A stretch of 64,000 bases of DNA. It comes from Halomonas denitrificans (GTDB taxonomy: Bacteria > Pseudomonadota > Gammaproteobacteria > Pseudomonadales > Halomonadaceae). This document shows, piece after piece, positions 18,771 through 36,982 of this stretch. The position numbers and the translations under genes were made by a program. The DNA is taken from contig NZ_PYVX01000001.1 of NCBI RefSeq assembly GCF_003056305.1, positions 682,001 to 746,000 of the forward strand. The letters are read 5' to 3'. Below the pieces are notes generated by a model. It worked only from the letters and a program-made list of their open reading frames with translations, ran no database searches and was not told where the DNA came from. Position 1 is the stretch's first letter; the number at the start of each line of letters is the position of its first letter.

Positions 18771-18800
18771 TTCCATCATTGCTGCATGATTGGCGGCGCC

Positions 18801-22022
<3,222 letters not shown>

Positions 22023-22175
22023 GCGGCCACCTCCCTTGCGCCCACATGGCGTGTTGCGGATGTCATGGGCATCAATCATACCGAGCAAGCGCTCACCATC
22101 ACAGGGGCCGGCACGCCTTGAGCCCTGTCCCGGGGCGCGGCAGACTGGACAGGCCGCCCACGAGAAAGAGATCCC

Positions 22176-22910
22176 ATGCTGCCCTGGCTCCCCGCCCACG
22201 ACGTCCGGTTCCCCCCCGTCGAGTCCGCGCTGCGCGACCCCGACGGCCTGCTCGCCGCGGGTGGCGCCCTGACCCCGGCCTGGCTGCTGGCCGCCTATCG
22301 CCACGGCATCTTTCCCTGGTTCGGCGACGACCAGCCGATCCTCTGGTGGAGCCCGGATCCCCGCATGGTGCTGGTACCCGGCGAGATCCGCGTGCGGCGA
22401 AGCCTGGCCAAGCGGCTGCGCAACGCCGGCTTCACCGTCACCGCCGACCGTGCCTTCGAAGCGGTGATGGCGGCCTGCGCGGCGCCGCGCGACGGCCAGC
22501 CTGGCACCTGGATCACCGACGCAATGCGGGAGGCCTACGCGCGGCTGCACGCCCTGGGGGCGGCCCACTCCGTGGAGGTGTGGCATGACGACACCCTGGT
22601 CGGCGGCCTCTACGGCATCGCCATGGGACCGGTGTTCTTCGGCGAGTCGATGTTCTCCCGGGCGCCCGACGCCTCCAAGGTCGCCCTGGTGCAGCTGGCC
22701 CGCGCCATGGCCGCCGGCGACGGCCGGCTGATCGACTGCCAGATGCACACCGATCACCTGGCGAGCCTCGGCGCCCGGGACATCGCCCGCCGCGAGTTCA
22801 TCGACTATCTTGATCAGTGGCTGGGTGAGCCCGTGCATGGCCGCCGGGAAGCCGCGTCGAACGCGCCGGCACCCACCTGGTCCTTCACGACGATCGGCAC
22901 CGCAGGATGA
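22176..22910 (+). CDS. aat: Leucyl/phenylalanyl-tRNA--protein transferase
   Basis: Transfers Leu or Phe from tRNA to N-terminal Arg or Lys, creating a primary N-degron for ClpS/ClpAP. The 244-residue protein has '[26 protein letters not shown]' (in segments, near residues 24-50), '[10 protein letters not shown]', '[12 protein letters not shown]', '[20 protein letters not shown]' and '[19 protein letters not shown]', all Aat signatures. It opens a cluster aat-bpt-infA with clpA and clpS on the opposite strand beyond. In P. aeruginosa trxB sits between ftsK and aat, and it is absent here. Confidence 0.96.
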   Translation: MLPWLPAHDVRFPPVESALRDPDGLLAAGGALTPAWLLAAYRHGIFPWFGDDQPILWWSPDPRMVLVPGEIRVRRSLAKRLRNAGFTVTADRAFEAVMAACAAPRDGQPGTWITDAMREAYARLHALGAAHSVEVWHDDTLVGGLYGIAMGPVFFGESMFSRAPDASKVALVQLARAMAAGDGRLIDCQMHTDHLASLGARDIARREFIDYLDQWLGEPVHGRREAASNAPAPTWSFTTIGTAG

Positions 22911-22956
22911 CCGGGCCGGGGACTCCCGGAAGCACGATGCAGAGGAGATGGCCGCC

Positions 22957-23697
22957 TTGAGCAGCAACGCCCCCCGACAGCCGGTCAGGGACCTGCGCTT
23001 CTTCTTGACCGTGCCCCACGCCTGCAGCTATCTGGCCGGGCGCGAGGCGACCACGCTGTTTCTCGACCCCCAGGAGGCGCCGGGACCGGGCGTGTACGAC
23101 GCCCTGGCGCTGCTCGGCTTTCGCCGCAGCGGCCGCCACCTCTATCGCCCCCACTGCGACGCCTGCAACGCCTGCATCTCGGTGCGCATCCCGGTGGAGG
23201 AGTTCTCGCCGAGCCGCACCCAGCGCAAGCTGATGAACCGCAATGCCGACCTCAGCCTGCACGTGCGCCCCGCGCTCTTCGATGCCGAGCACTACGCCCT
23301 CTATGCGCACTACGTCAGGACCCGCCACGCCGATGGCGACATGTACCCGCCGAGCCACGAGCAGTACCGCACCTTCCTGACCCTCGACCAGCCCTACGCC
23401 CGGCTGCTGGAGTTCCGCCTCGACGGCCGGCTGGTGGCGGTCTCCGCCTTCGACCAGCTCGAGCACGGCCTCTCGGCCATCTACACCTTCTTCGATCCGT
23501 CGCCGGATCTGGAGCGCCGCTCGCTGGGCACCCTGGCCGTGCTGTGGCTGGTGCGCCGCGCCCTCGAGCAGCGGCTCCCCCACGTCTATCTCGGCTACTG
23601 GATCCGCGAGTGCCGCAAGATGGCCTACAAGCAGGCCTTCCAGCCGCTGGAGATGCTCGACGGTCGCCACTGGCGACGCCTGATCACGACGCGATAG
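22957..23697 (+). CDS. bpt: Aspartate/glutamate leucyltransferase Bpt (Ate-like)
   Basis: Adds Leu to N-terminal Asp or Glu, the second N-degron-generating transferase next to aat. The 246-residue protein has the family's Cys-rich segment '[18 protein letters not shown]', '[14 protein letters not shown]', '[12 protein letters not shown]' and the C-terminal GNAT-like core '[19 protein letters not shown]'. Start choice: TTG 22957 has GAGGAG at a normal distance (22941-22947). The in-frame ATG 22948 sits directly on that ribosome site with no spacing. Probably cotranscribed with aat (46-base gap). Confidence 0.93.
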   Translation: MSSNAPRQPVRDLRFFLTVPHACSYLAGREATTLFLDPQEAPGPGVYDALALLGFRRSGRHLYRPHCDACNACISVRIPVEEFSPSRTQRKLMNRNADLSLHVRPALFDAEHYALYAHYVRTRHADGDMYPPSHEQYRTFLTLDQPYARLLEFRLDGRLVAVSAFDQLEHGLSAIYTFFDPSPDLERRSLGTLAVLWLVRRALEQRLPHVYLGYWIRECRKMAYKQAFQPLEMLDGRHWRRLITTR

Positions 23698-23832
23698 GCG
23701 ACGGCGGGCCAGGGTTCCTTTGCCTTGACGGGCGGCATGCGGCACAATATCGCGCTATCCTGTCGACACGGGTGGCCGGGCCGTGACATCGCGCCGCCTG
23801 TTTTTTGTCATCATCAGCGAGGAACCGCCTAT

Positions 23833-24051
23833 ATGGCACGTGAAGACCATATCGAAATGGAAGGCGTCGTCGTCGATACGCTTCCCAACACCATGTTCCG
23901 CGTCGAGCTCGAGAACGGCCACGTGGTGACCGCCCACATCTCCGGCAAGATGCGCAAGCACTACATCCGCATCCTGACCGGCGACAAGGTCAAGGTCGAG
24001 CTGACCCCCTACGACCTGTCCAAGGGCCGTATCGTCTACCGCGCCCGCTGA
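23833..24051 (+). CDS. infA: Translation initiation factor IF-1
   Basis: An essential 72-residue S1/OB-fold protein that occupies the ribosomal A site during initiation. The start '[20 protein letters not shown]', the central '[14 protein letters not shown]' and the end '[13 protein letters not shown]' are the standard IF-1 blocks. The start at 23833 is fixed by homology. The open frame upstream of it is not conserved, and an AGGA lies about ten bases before the ATG. Its position between bpt and clpA matches other gammaproteobacteria. Confidence 0.98.
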   Translation: MAREDHIEMEGVVVDTLPNTMFRVELENGHVVTAHISGKMRKHYIRILTGDKVKVELTPYDLSKGRIVYRAR

Positions 24052-24138
24052 GCGCCGATCGGGCCGCCAGGGCCCGGACGTCGCTCGAGTGCCGGCCGCC
24101 TCGCGTCCGCCACCTCCTCTCGCTCCCTGCCCGAACGA

Positions 24139-24168
24139 ACAACGCCCCGTCCGAAGACAGGGCGCTGT
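24139..24168 (-). terminator. clpA terminator with UUCG tetraloop
   Basis: As read on the minus strand this is a 13-bp stem with two G-U wobbles closed by C(UUCG)G, followed by a T-rich TTGTTCGTTCG stretch. The plus-strand version has two mismatches, so it favours clpA over infA. Confidence 0.7.
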
Positions 24169-24194
24169 GCTGGTGTCGCCGATCCTGACCCGCG

Positions 24195-26471
24195 TCAGGG
24201 CGCGTCGGCCAGCTCCGACTCCGTGGCCAGGTGCAGCTCGCCGTCCTCCACGCTGACGTGCACCACGCCACCGTGCTCGGCGAGTTCGCCGAACAGGATC
24301 AGCTCGGCCAGCGGCTTCTTGAGCTTCTCCTGGATCAGGCGCGCCATCGGGCGTGCCCCCATGTCGGGATCGTAGCCCTTCTCGGCCAGCCACTCCCGCG
24401 CCGTGTCGTCGACGTCCAGCTGGACCCGCTTCTCGTCGAGCTGCGCCTGGAGCTCCACCAGGAACTTGTCCACCACGTTGCGCACCACCGAGGTGGGCAG
24501 GGCGTGGAACTGGATGATGCCGTCCAGGCGGTTGCGGAACTCCGGCGAGAAGGTCTTGCGGATCACCTCCATGGCATCGGTGGAGTGGTCCTGGCTCTGG
24601 AAGCCGATGGAGCGCCGCGTGGCCTGCTCGACCCCGGCATTGGAGGTCATGATCAGGATCACGTGGCGGAAGTCCGCCTCGCGGCCGTTGTTGTCGGTCA
24701 GGCGGCCGTGATCCATCACCTGCAGCAGCAGGTTGAAGACCTCGGGGTGCGCCTTCTCGATCTCGTCGAGCAGCAGCACGCAGTGGGGCTGCTTGGTGAT
24801 CGCTTCGGTGAGCAGCCCGCCCTGGTCGTAGCCGACGTAGCCGGGAGGCGCGCCGATCAGCCGTGACACGGTGTGGCGCTCCATGTACTCGGACATGTCG
24901 AAGCGCACCAGCTCGATGCCCATGATGTGCGAGAGCTGGCGGGCCACCTCGGTCTTGCCCACCCCGGTCGGGCCGGCGAACAGGAAGCTGCCCACCGGCT
25001 TGTCCGGCGACTTGAGGCCGGCCCGGGACAGCTTGATCGCCGCGGCCAGGCTATCGATCGCCTCGTCCTGGCCGAACACCAGCATCTTGAGGTCGCGGTC
25101 GATGTTGGCCAGCAGCTTGCGATCGGAGCTGGAGACGCTCTTCGGCGGAATCCGCGCGATGGAGGCGACCACCGCCTCGACCTGATCCACGTCGATGGTA
25201 TCGACGCGCACCTCCGGCGGCAGCAGCCGCTGGTGGGCACCCGCCTCGTCGATCACGTCGATGGCCTTGTCGGGAAGGTGACGGTCGTTGATGTAGCGGT
25301 CCGACAGCCGCGCCGCGCTCTCCAGGGCCGCGTCGGTGTACTTCAGCTGGTGATGCTCCTCGAAGCGCGAACGCAGCCCCTTGAGGATCCGCGTGGTGTC
25401 CTCCACCGAGGGCGCCAGCACGTCGACCTTCTGGAAGCGCCGGGCCAGGGCGCGGTCCTTCTCGAAGATGCCGCGATACTCCTGGAAGGTGGTGGAGCCG
25501 ATGCAGCGCAGCTCACCCGAGGAGAGCAGCGGCTTGAGCAGGTTGGAGGCATCCATCACCCCGCCGGAGGCGGCACCCGCGCCGATCACCGTGTGGATCT
25601 CGTCGATGAACAGGATGGCGTTGGGCTGCTTGCGCAGCTCGGCCAGCAGGTTCTTGAGGCGCTTCTCGAAGTCGCCGCGGTACTTGGTGCCGGCCAGCAG
25701 CGCGCCCATGTCCAGCGAGTAGACCACGGCGTCGCTGATCACCTCGGGCACGTCCTCCTCGACGACGCGCTTGGCCAGCCCCTCGGCGATGGCGGTCTTG
25801 CCGACGCCGGCCTCGCCCACCAGCAGCGGGTTGTTCTTGCGCCGCCGTGCCAGGATCTGCACCACACGCTCGAGCTCGTGGTCGCGACCGATCAGCGGAT
25901 CGATCTTGCCCATCCTCGCCTGCTCGTTGAGGTTGGTGGCGTAGCTGGTCAGCGGGTTAGAGCCCGTCTCGGCGCCGCCCTCCTCGGCCTCCTCGGCCTC
26001 GGGCGAGGGCGAGGCCGGGCTCTGGCCGTGGCCGGACACCTTGGAGATGCCGTGGGCGATGTAGTTGACGGCATCGACCCGCGCCACGTTCTGCTGCTTG
26101 AGGAAGTAGACCGCCTGGCTCTCCTGCTCGGAGAAGATCGCCACCAGCACGTTGGCGCCGGTGACCTCGCTCTTGCCGGACGACTGGACGTGGAAGACCG
26201 CGCGCTGCAGCACGCGCTGGAAGCCCAGGGTCGGCTGCGTCTCCCGATCGGACTGGTCCTCGGGAATCAGCGGCGTGGTGGAATTGATGAAGTCCTGCAG
26301 GTCGGACCGCAGCTTGTCGAGGTTGGCCCCGCAGGCGCGCAGCACGTCCGCCGCCGAGGCATTGTCGAGCAGCGCCAGCAGCAGGTGCTCCACGGTCATG
26401 AACTCGTGGCGCTTGGAGCGAGCCACGGTGAAAGCCGTGTTCAGGGTCAGTTCAAGTTCTTTACTCAGCAT
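24195..26471 (-). CDS. clpA: ATP-dependent Clp protease ATP-binding subunit ClpA
   Basis: A Hsp100 unfoldase that feeds ClpP and receives N-degron substrates from ClpS. The 758 residues match E. coli ClpA (758). An N-domain (1-145, the ClpS docking site) is followed by an acidic linker ('[13 protein letters not shown]'), D1 with Walker A 'GEAGVGKT' at 219-226, and D2 with Walker A 'GPTGVGKT' at 500-507. The ClpP-docking loop '[10 protein letters not shown]' has an IGF tripeptide, and '[14 protein letters not shown]' lies near the end. It is downstream of clpS in the same direction with a 138-base gap. Its own terminator follows. Confidence 0.97.
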   Translation of the reverse strand: MLSKELELTLNTAFTVARSKRHEFMTVEHLLLALLDNASAADVLRACGANLDKLRSDLQDFINSTTPLIPEDQSDRETQPTLGFQRVLQRAVFHVQSSGKSEVTGANVLVAIFSEQESQAVYFLKQQNVARVDAVNYIAHGISKVSGHGQSPASPSPEAEEAEEGGAETGSNPLTSYATNLNEQARMGKIDPLIGRDHELERVVQILARRRKNNPLLVGEAGVGKTAIAEGLAKRVVEEDVPEVISDAVVYSLDMGALLAGTKYRGDFEKRLKNLLAELRKQPNAILFIDEIHTVIGAGAASGGVMDASNLLKPLLSSGELRCIGSTTFQEYRGIFEKDRALARRFQKVDVLAPSVEDTTRILKGLRSRFEEHHQLKYTDAALESAARLSDRYINDRHLPDKAIDVIDEAGAHQRLLPPEVRVDTIDVDQVEAVVASIARIPPKSVSSSDRKLLANIDRDLKMLVFGQDEAIDSLAAAIKLSRAGLKSPDKPVGSFLFAGPTGVGKTEVARQLSHIMGIELVRFDMSEYMERHTVSRLIGAPPGYVGYDQGGLLTEAITKQPHCVLLLDEIEKAHPEVFNLLLQVMDHGRLTDNNGREADFRHVILIMTSNAGVEQATRRSIGFQSQDHSTDAMEVIRKTFSPEFRNRLDGIIQFHALPTSVVRNVVDKFLVELQAQLDEKRVQLDVDDTAREWLAEKGYDPDMGARPMARLIQEKLKKPLAELILFGELAEHGGVVHVSVEDGELHLATESELADAP

Positions 26472-26609
26472 GGCAGTCCCCTTCTCGCCGCTCAGGGCTT
26501 CGCGTCGGATCGTTCATGGTCCGGCATCATCAACATTCGGGTACAAACGGCACCGTTGCAAGTCTCCCGTCAACGCTTACCCCTCGCACACCCTCCTCGA
26601 CCATGCCGC

Positions 26610-26999
26610 TCAGTCCGCTGCCTCGATGTCGCACAGCAGCGGATGCTGACACTCTCTTGCATATTGATTGACCTGATGGCTTTTGGTTTCCGCGATGTCG
26701 TGGGTAAAGACGCCACAGGTCGCCTTGCCGCGGGTATGAACGGTCAGCATGACCTGCACCGCCGTCTCGCTGTCCATATGGAAGAAGGTCTGCAGCACCT
26801 CGACCACGAACTCCATGGGGGTGAAGTCGTCGTTGTGCAGCACCACCTTGTACATGGAGGGACGCGCCACCTCCGGGTCGGCAGGCTGCACCGCCAGGTC
26901 GCCATCCTCTTGCTCGGCGCCCCCGGGGCCGGGGGTTTCCGGCCCCGGGGGTCGCGTCATGCCGGCCATCGGGAAGGCCTGCCACGCTCGCCCCATCAT
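26610..26999 (-). CDS. clpS: ATP-dependent Clp protease adaptor ClpS
   Basis: The N-recognin that binds proteins with N-terminal Leu, Phe, Tyr or Trp and hands them to ClpA. The conserved core is '[20 protein letters not shown]' (binding-pocket Asn-Asp-Asp), '[20 protein letters not shown]' and the C-terminal 'QHPLLCDIE'. The N-terminal tail is Gly/Pro-rich and unusually long. The start is uncertain: ATG 26999 has a weak GAGA seven bases upstream. ATG 26960 would give a family-typical 116 residues, and ATG 27020 would add seven. cspD, which neighbours clpS in Pseudomonas and E. coli, is not present between clpS and icd. Confidence 0.92.
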   Translation of the reverse strand: MMGRAWQAFPMAGMTRPPGPETPGPGGAEQEDGDLAVQPADPEVARPSMYKVVLHNDDFTPMEFVVEVLQTFFHMDSETAVQVMLTVHTRGKATCGVFTHDIAETKSHQVNQYARECQHPLLCDIEAAD

Positions 27000-27138
27000 C
27001 TCATCGTCTCTACTGAACATAAGAGCCACTATCCATCTCGACAAGCCGCGCGCGGCGATCATCTCAACCGTGTTTGGACGCCGCCGCGCCGGCAGGGTTC
27101 ATCACCATGGTGGGATGGGAACAGCCGAACGCAAAGGA

Positions 27139-27166
27139 CCCCCGCCCGCCTGGCGGCGGACGGGGG
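27139..27166 (-). terminator. Terminator of icd
   Basis: A 12-bp GC-rich stem (27155-27166 with 27139-27150) with one G-U wobble on the minus strand and a 4-base loop, followed by TCCTTTGC. It stands 21 bases downstream of the icd stop. Confidence 0.65.
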
Positions 27167-27186
27167 CCCCGGGTTCGGCAACGCGA

Positions 27187-28443
<1,257 letters not shown>

Positions 28444-28482
28444 TGCGAACTCCCCTTTGTTGGTCTGTTCAGTGGAGCCCGG

Positions 28483-28491
28483 AGTGTAGCA
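28483..28491 (-). promoter_or_regulatory. Extended -10 promoter of icd
   Basis: On the minus strand TGC-TACACT makes an extended -10, about 40 bases before the icd ATG. No convincing -35 is visible. On the plus side of the same spacer a perfect 10-bp palindrome TTGTCGACAA sits at 28526-28535 and could be an operator for idh or icd. Confidence 0.45.
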
Positions 28492-28624
28492 CTCACCCTC
28501 ACCGTGGGTAAGCTTCGCGGGACACTTGTCGACAATCTTGCTAGACTCGCCGCCATCCGCCGGGGCGCCCGTGCCTGGCACCCCCACTCCATGCCACCGC
28601 AGCGACCAGAGAGATCAACGTCCC

Positions 28625-30862
<2,238 letters not shown>

Positions 30863-30910
30863 GGCAGCGCCCGAGGGCGGCGCCCCGCCGCCCTTTAGAG
30901 ACGGTCCTTC

Positions 30911-30943
30911 CGGCTCCCGTCCGCCCCTGGCGGACGGGAGCCG
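30911..30943 (+). terminator. Hairpin terminator after idh
   Basis: A perfect 15-bp stem (30911-30925 with 30929-30943) and a 3-base loop, 49 bases after the idh stop. No proper T-run follows, so efficiency is uncertain. Confidence 0.6.
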
Positions 30944-30963
30944 CTGCGTTACGGCACCGGGCA

Positions 30964-30991
30964 TTGCGTGGTGTCGGACGCTCGGTATAGT
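30964..30991 (+). promoter_or_regulatory. Promoter of rluE-nudJ
   Basis: TTGCGT (30964-30969), a 16-base spacer and TATAGT (30986-30991). The expected transcription start is about 30998, five bases before the ATG at 31003, so the mRNA would be nearly leaderless. Confidence 0.5.
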
Positions 30992-31002
30992 GGATGGCTA
31001 CG

Positions 31003-31611
31003 ATGAACCTTTACCTGCTGAACAAGCCCTACCGCATGCTCTCCCAGTTCACCGACCGGGCGAGCGGCGAGGGAGAGCGCCGCGCCACCCTGGCCGACGC
31101 CATCGACGTGCCCGGCATCTACCCGGCCGGCCGCCTCGACTACGACTCCGAGGGGCTCCTGCTGCTCAGCGACGACGGCGAGCTGATCCACCGCATCAGC
31201 CACCCGCGCCACAAGCAGCCGAAGACCTATCGCGTCCAGGTCGAGGGCGTCCCCGACGATGACGCCCTGCGGGCGCTGCGCGACGGCGTCGAGCTGAAGG
31301 ACGGGCGCACCCGGCCGGCGAAGGTGCGTCGCCTGGCCGAGAGCGGCCTGCCCGAGCGCGACCCGCCCCTGGACGCCCGGCGCCACCCGGTCACCACCTG
31401 GCTGGAGCTGACCATCACCGAGGGGCGCAACCGCCAGGTGCGGCGCATGACCGCCCACGTCGGCCACCCCACCCTGCGCCTGGTGCGGATGGCCATCGGG
31501 CCCTGGCGGCTGGACGACCTGGCCCCCGGCGAGTGGCGCCGCGAGACCCTGCATGCCCCGCGCAAGCCCGCGGCGGGGCGGCGACACCGAGGAAAAGGAG
31601 GCAGGCGATGA
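31003..31611 (+). CDS. rluE: 23S rRNA pseudouridine(2457) synthase RluE
   Basis: An RsuA/RluB-family pseudouridine synthase without an S4 domain. The 202-residue protein has 'YLLNKPYRMLSQF', the catalytic-Asp motif 'YPAGRLDYDSEGLLLLSDDG', 'KTYRVQVEG' and 'ITEGRNRQVRRMTAHVGHPTLRLVRMAIG' (in segments), followed by a basic tail rich in Arg, Gly and Lys. An in-frame ATG at 30994 is possible. It lies upstream of the start site predicted from the TATAGT box, so ATG 31003 is preferred. There is no good Shine-Dalgarno for either. Its stop overlaps nudJ (ATGA). Confidence 0.92.
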   Translation: MNLYLLNKPYRMLSQFTDRASGEGERRATLADAIDVPGIYPAGRLDYDSEGLLLLSDDGELIHRISHPRHKQPKTYRVQVEGVPDDDALRALRDGVELKDGRTRPAKVRRLAESGLPERDPPLDARRHPVTTWLELTITEGRNRQVRRMTAHVGHPTLRLVRMAIGPWRLDDLAPGEWRRETLHAPRKPAAGRRHRGKGGRR

Positions 31612-32057
31612 GCCGCTGGCAGCCCTACGTCACCGTGGCCACCGTGGTCGAACGCGCCGGCCGCTTCCTCGTCGTCGAGGAGGACCGCGGCGGGCCCGAG
31701 ACCCTGTTCAACCAGCCCGCCGGCCATCTCGAGCCCGGCGAGCGCGTCCGCGACGCCGCCCTGCGCGAGCTGCGCGAGGAGACCGCCTGGCAGGTCGGCA
31801 TCACCGACTACCTCGGCATGTACGTCTACCACGCGCCGGACGGCGCGACCTTCCACAGCCACGGCTTCTTCGGCATGGCGCTGGCGCACCTCGGCAACGA
31901 GCTGGATCCTGCCATCCTCGCCGCGCACTGGCTGACCCTCGAGGAGCTCGAGGCGCTGGAGCGCGAGGGGCGCCTGAGAAGCCCGCTGGTGATGCGGCGC
32001 ATCCGCGATGCACTGGCGAGCCGCTTCTATCCCATGGACGTGATTCACGAAAGGTAG
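31608..32057 (+). CDS. nudJ: Nudix phosphatase NudJ
   Basis: A 149-residue Nudix hydrolase. NudJ of E. coli removes phosphate from HMP-PP and nucleoside triphosphates. The Nudix box is complete apart from its last Gly: 'GHLEPGERVRDAALRELREE' with TAW following in place of TGx. N-terminal 'YVTVATVVERAGRFLVVEE' and 'FNQPAGHLEPGE' are typical of the NudJ/YmfB subgroup. ATG 31608 has AAGGAGG upstream and overlaps the rluE stop by 4 bases, so the two form an operon. In E. coli nudJ lies between rluE and mnmA, as here. Confidence 0.93.
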   Translation: MSRWQPYVTVATVVERAGRFLVVEEDRGGPETLFNQPAGHLEPGERVRDAALRELREETAWQVGITDYLGMYVYHAPDGATFHSHGFFGMALAHLGNELDPAILAAHWLTLEELEALEREGRLRSPLVMRRIRDALASRFYPMDVIHER

Positions 32058-32126
32058 GGGCAAGGGGCAAGGGAGCTCACAGGCCCTTGCGTTCTAGAAG
32101 AGGGCAATCGCCGTTGGGGCTGACTA

Positions 32127-32236
32127 GGGCGCCGGGGACAGGTCGAAGAGGGGGTCCTACGCCATGGATGGCGTCGGTAGCGCCCAGGGAAGGGTTCACA
32201 GCGCCCCCTCGCAGACCTGTCGACGGATCAGCCGAG
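32127..32236 (+). repeat. Intergenic repeat family, copy A (110 bp)
   Basis: Starts GGGCGCCGGGGACAGGTC and ends ...GACCTGTCGACGGATCAGCC, so GACAGGTC/GACCTGTC form terminal inverted arms. The centre contains TCCTACGCCATGGATGGCG then TCGGTAGCGCCCAGGGAAGG. It matches copies B (36839-36966) and C (52736-52941, inverted). It fills most of the nudJ-mnmA gap and ends about 55 bases before the mnmA -10 box. Confidence 0.8.
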
Positions 32237-32291
32237 AGCGATAGCGCTGGCGCTTGCAAGACCCGGCTCGGCGCCGGACGCCGACATCATG

Positions 32292-32297
32292 TATAAT
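32292..32297 (+). promoter_or_regulatory. -10 box of mnmA
   Basis: A perfect TATAAT preceded directly by TG, 38 bases before the mnmA ATG. No recognisable -35. Confidence 0.55.
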
Positions 32298-32335
32298 CGC
32301 GCCCCATTTACGTCACACCGATTCCGAGGGCGCCC

Positions 32336-33462
32336 ATGACCGCCACCACAGGCAAGGTGATCGTCGGCATGTCCGGCGGCGTCGACTCCTCCGTGTCCGC
32401 CCTGCTGCTGCTCGAGCAGGGGTACGAGGTCGAAGGCCTGTTCATGAAGAACTGGGACGAGGACGACGGCACGGAGTACTGCACCGCCAAGGAGGACCTG
32501 GCGGATGCCGAGGCCGTCTGCCAGAAGCTCGGCATCCGGCTGCACACCGCCAACTTCGCCGCGGAGTACTGGGACAACGTCTTCGAGCACTTCCTGGCCG
32601 AGTACCAGGCGGGCCGCACCCCGAACCCGGACATCCTCTGCAACCGCGAGATCAAGTTCAAGGTGTTCCTCGAGTACGCCGAGATGCTCGGCGCCGAGAA
32701 GATCGCCACCGGCCACTATGTTCGTGAAGGGCAGGTCCGCGGCCGTCTCGATGGCGACGAACGCCCGCGGCTGCTCAAGGGCCTCGATCCCAACAAGGAC
32801 CAGAGCTACTTCCTGCACGCCGTGCCGGAGGCCGCCATCGCGCGCACCCTCTTCCCGGTGGGCGAGCTCGAGAAGCCCGAGGTGCGCGCCATCGCCGAGC
32901 GCCACGGCCTGGTCACCGCGCGCAAGAAGGACTCGACCGGCATCTGCTTCATCGGCGAGCGCCGCTTCAGCGACTTCCTCAAGCAGTACCTGCCCGCCCA
33001 GCCCGGCGTGATCGAGACGCCCGAGGGCGAGGTGATCGGCGAGCACATGGGCCTGATGTACTACACCCTGGGCCAGCGCCAGGGGCTCGGCATCGGCGGG
33101 CTGCCCAACCACCCCGACGCACCCTGGTACGTGGCCGCCAAGGACCTCGAGCGCAACGTGCTCGTCGCCGTGCAGGGCAAGCACCACCCGCTGCTCTACA
33201 CCGACAGCCTGGCCACCGAGGCCATGGACTGGGTGGCCGGCGAGCCCCCCGCCGCCGAGGGCCGCCTCACCGCCAAGACCCGCTACCGCCAGGCCGACGT
33301 GCCCTGCACCTTCCGCACCCGGGAGGACGGCGGCGTCGAAGTGCGCTTCGACGACCCCGAGCGCGCCGTGACGCCGGGACAGTCGCTGGTGCTCTACGAC
33401 GGCGAGATCTGCCTGGGCGGCGGCGTGATCCGCGCCACCTGGAACGCCACGGAGCCCGGCCA

Positions 33463-33466
<4 letters not shown>
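32336..33466 (+). CDS. mnmA: tRNA-specific 2-thiouridylase MnmA
   Basis: Thiolates U34 of Lys, Glu and Gln tRNAs using sulfur relayed by IscS-TusBCDE. The 376-residue protein has the PP-loop '[15 protein letters not shown]' (residues 11-25), the two catalytic cysteines in '[12 protein letters not shown]' and '[13 protein letters not shown]', and '[11 protein letters not shown]' in the C-terminal part. ATG 32336 is 38 bases after a TATAAT box. The stop overlaps hflD by 4 bases. Confidence 0.97.
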
Positions 33467-35521
<2,055 letters not shown>

Positions 35522-35550
35522 GGCGCCGAGCCAGCCACATGCTAGTATCC

Positions 35551-35579
35551 CGACAGGCGCCCGACGGCGCCTGTCGCCG
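35551..35579 (+). terminator. Terminator of purB
   Basis: A perfect 11-bp stem (35551-35561 with 35566-35576), a 4-base loop and CCGTTTC after it, 29 bases downstream of the purB stop. Confidence 0.6.
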
Positions 35580-35605
35580 TTTCACCCCTTCGCGAGCGCG
35601 AGACC

Positions 35606-36799
35606 ATGTCACCAGATCACCCCCTCACCCTGCTCGGCGGCCTCTCTGCCGCCGACTTCCTGCGCGACCACTGGCAGCGCAAGCCGCTGCTGATCCGCGG
35701 CGCCTTCCCCGACTTCGAGTGCCCCCTCGCCCCCGAGGAGCTCGCCGGCCTGGCCTGCGAGGAGGGCATCGAGGCCCGCCTGGTCGAGGAGCATGGCCGC
35801 GATGCAAAGGGGAATGAGCGCCCCTGGCAGGTCAGCCACGGCCCCTTCGATGAGGCCACCTTCGCCCGGCTCCCCGAGCGCGACTGGACCCTGCTGGTGC
35901 AGGCCGTGGACCACTACGTCCCCGAGGTCGCCGCCCTGCTCGAGCACTTCACCTTCCTGCCGCGCTGGCGCCTCGACGACATCATGGTCAGCTACGCGCC
36001 CCCCGGCGGCAGCGTCGGCCCCCACGTCGACCAGTACGACGTCTTCCTGCTCCAGGGCCGTGGCACCCGCCGCTGGCAGCTCGGCGGCAAGGTGTCCGAC
36101 GACGCCCCGATCCTCGACGGCATCGACCTGCGCATCCTTGAGACCTTCGAGGTCGAGGCCGGCCAGGACTGGGTGCTGGAGCCCGGCGACATGCTCTACC
36201 TGCCGCCCGCCTGGGCCCACCACGGCGTCAGCCAGTCCGACGACTGCCTGACGCTCTCGGTGGGCTTTCGCGCCCCCTCGGCGGACGAGGCCATCACCTC
36301 CTTCGCCGACTACCTCGGCGAGCAGCTGCCGGCCTCGATCCGCTACGGCGACGCCGGCATGGCGCCCCCGGCGGACCCCGCCGAGCTCGACGATGCCGCC
36401 CTGGCCCGCATGCGATCCCTGATCCTCGAGACCCTCGACGACCCGGTTCAGATGGCCCAGTGGTTCGGCCGGGTGATGACCCAGCCCAAGTACGTCGACC
36501 AGCTGGTGCCCACCGAGACGCCGACCGCGCCCGAGGAGCTTGTCGCCGCACTACAGGAGGGCGAGCTCCTGGTGCGCAGCCCCGGCTCGCGCTTCGCCTG
36601 GCGCGCCCTGGACGAGACCCGGGCGACCCTGTTCGCCGACGGCGATGGCGTGGTGTGCGCTCTGTCGCTGGCCCGCGCCCTGGCCTCCGATGCCCCCCTG
36701 GACGCGTCGCTGCTGGCCTTCGACGAGGCGCCCGCGCTGCTCGCCGCCCTGCGCGACGCCGGCAGCCTCGCCTGGCCCGACGAGTTCGAAGAGCAGTAG
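35606..36799 (+). CDS. roxA: Ribosomal protein uL16 3-hydroxylase (RoxA/YcfD)
   Basis: A 2-oxoglutarate- and Fe(II)-dependent JmjC/cupin oxygenase that hydroxylates an arginine of ribosomal protein uL16. The 397-residue protein has an N-terminal segment 'FLRDHWQRKPLLIRGAF', the iron-binding 'VGPHVDQYDVFLLQ' (HxD) and the distal histidine in 'YLPPAWAHHGVSQS'. A C-terminal winged-helix-like part ends the protein. The position after purB matches P. aeruginosa. It is followed by repeat copy B. Confidence 0.93.
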   Translation: MSPDHPLTLLGGLSAADFLRDHWQRKPLLIRGAFPDFECPLAPEELAGLACEEGIEARLVEEHGRDAKGNERPWQVSHGPFDEATFARLPERDWTLLVQAVDHYVPEVAALLEHFTFLPRWRLDDIMVSYAPPGGSVGPHVDQYDVFLLQGRGTRRWQLGGKVSDDAPILDGIDLRILETFEVEAGQDWVLEPGDMLYLPPAWAHHGVSQSDDCLTLSVGFRAPSADEAITSFADYLGEQLPASIRYGDAGMAPPADPAELDDAALARMRSLILETLDDPVQMAQWFGRVMTQPKYVDQLVPTETPTAPEELVAALQEGELLVRSPGSRFAWRALDETRATLFADGDGVVCALSLARALASDAPLDASLLAFDEAPALLAALRDAGSLAWPDEFEEQ

Positions 36800-36838
36800 C
36801 AAGTAGAAAGTGGACATCAGTTCGTTAGTGTCACGCGA

Positions 36839-36966
36839 GGGGCGCCGGGGGCAGGCAGAAGAGGAGGTCCTACGCCAGGGATGGCGTCGGTAGCCTACAG
36901 GGAAGTATTCATGGCGCCTCCTCGACGGTCCGGCGCCCCGGGGCCTGCCGCCGGATCAGCCCCGAG
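36839..36966 (+). repeat. Intergenic repeat family, copy B (128 bp)
   Basis: Begins GGGGCGCCGGGGGCAGG and ends CCGGATCAGCCCCGAG. The core TCCTACGCCAGGGATGGCG then TCGGTAGCCTACAGGGAAGT is close to copy A. Relative to copy A it has about 15 extra bases near the 3' arm (CCGGCGCCCCGGGG region). It lies between roxA and the GNAT gene and supplies the spurious N-terminal extension of the GNAT reading frame. Confidence 0.8.
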
Positions 36967-36982
36967 CATGGGAAGGGATGAC

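Noticed and set aside
22023-22967. N-terminal extension of FtsK to 1388 residues
   Set aside because: The extension runs through aat in antisense, has no membrane character and is replaced by a TTG with a strong GGAGGT site.
36881-36982. N-terminal extension of the GNAT protein
   Set aside because: These codons lie inside repeat copy B, and the same peptide pattern appears at copies A and C, so it is repeat sequence and not protein. The ribosome site favours ATG 36983.
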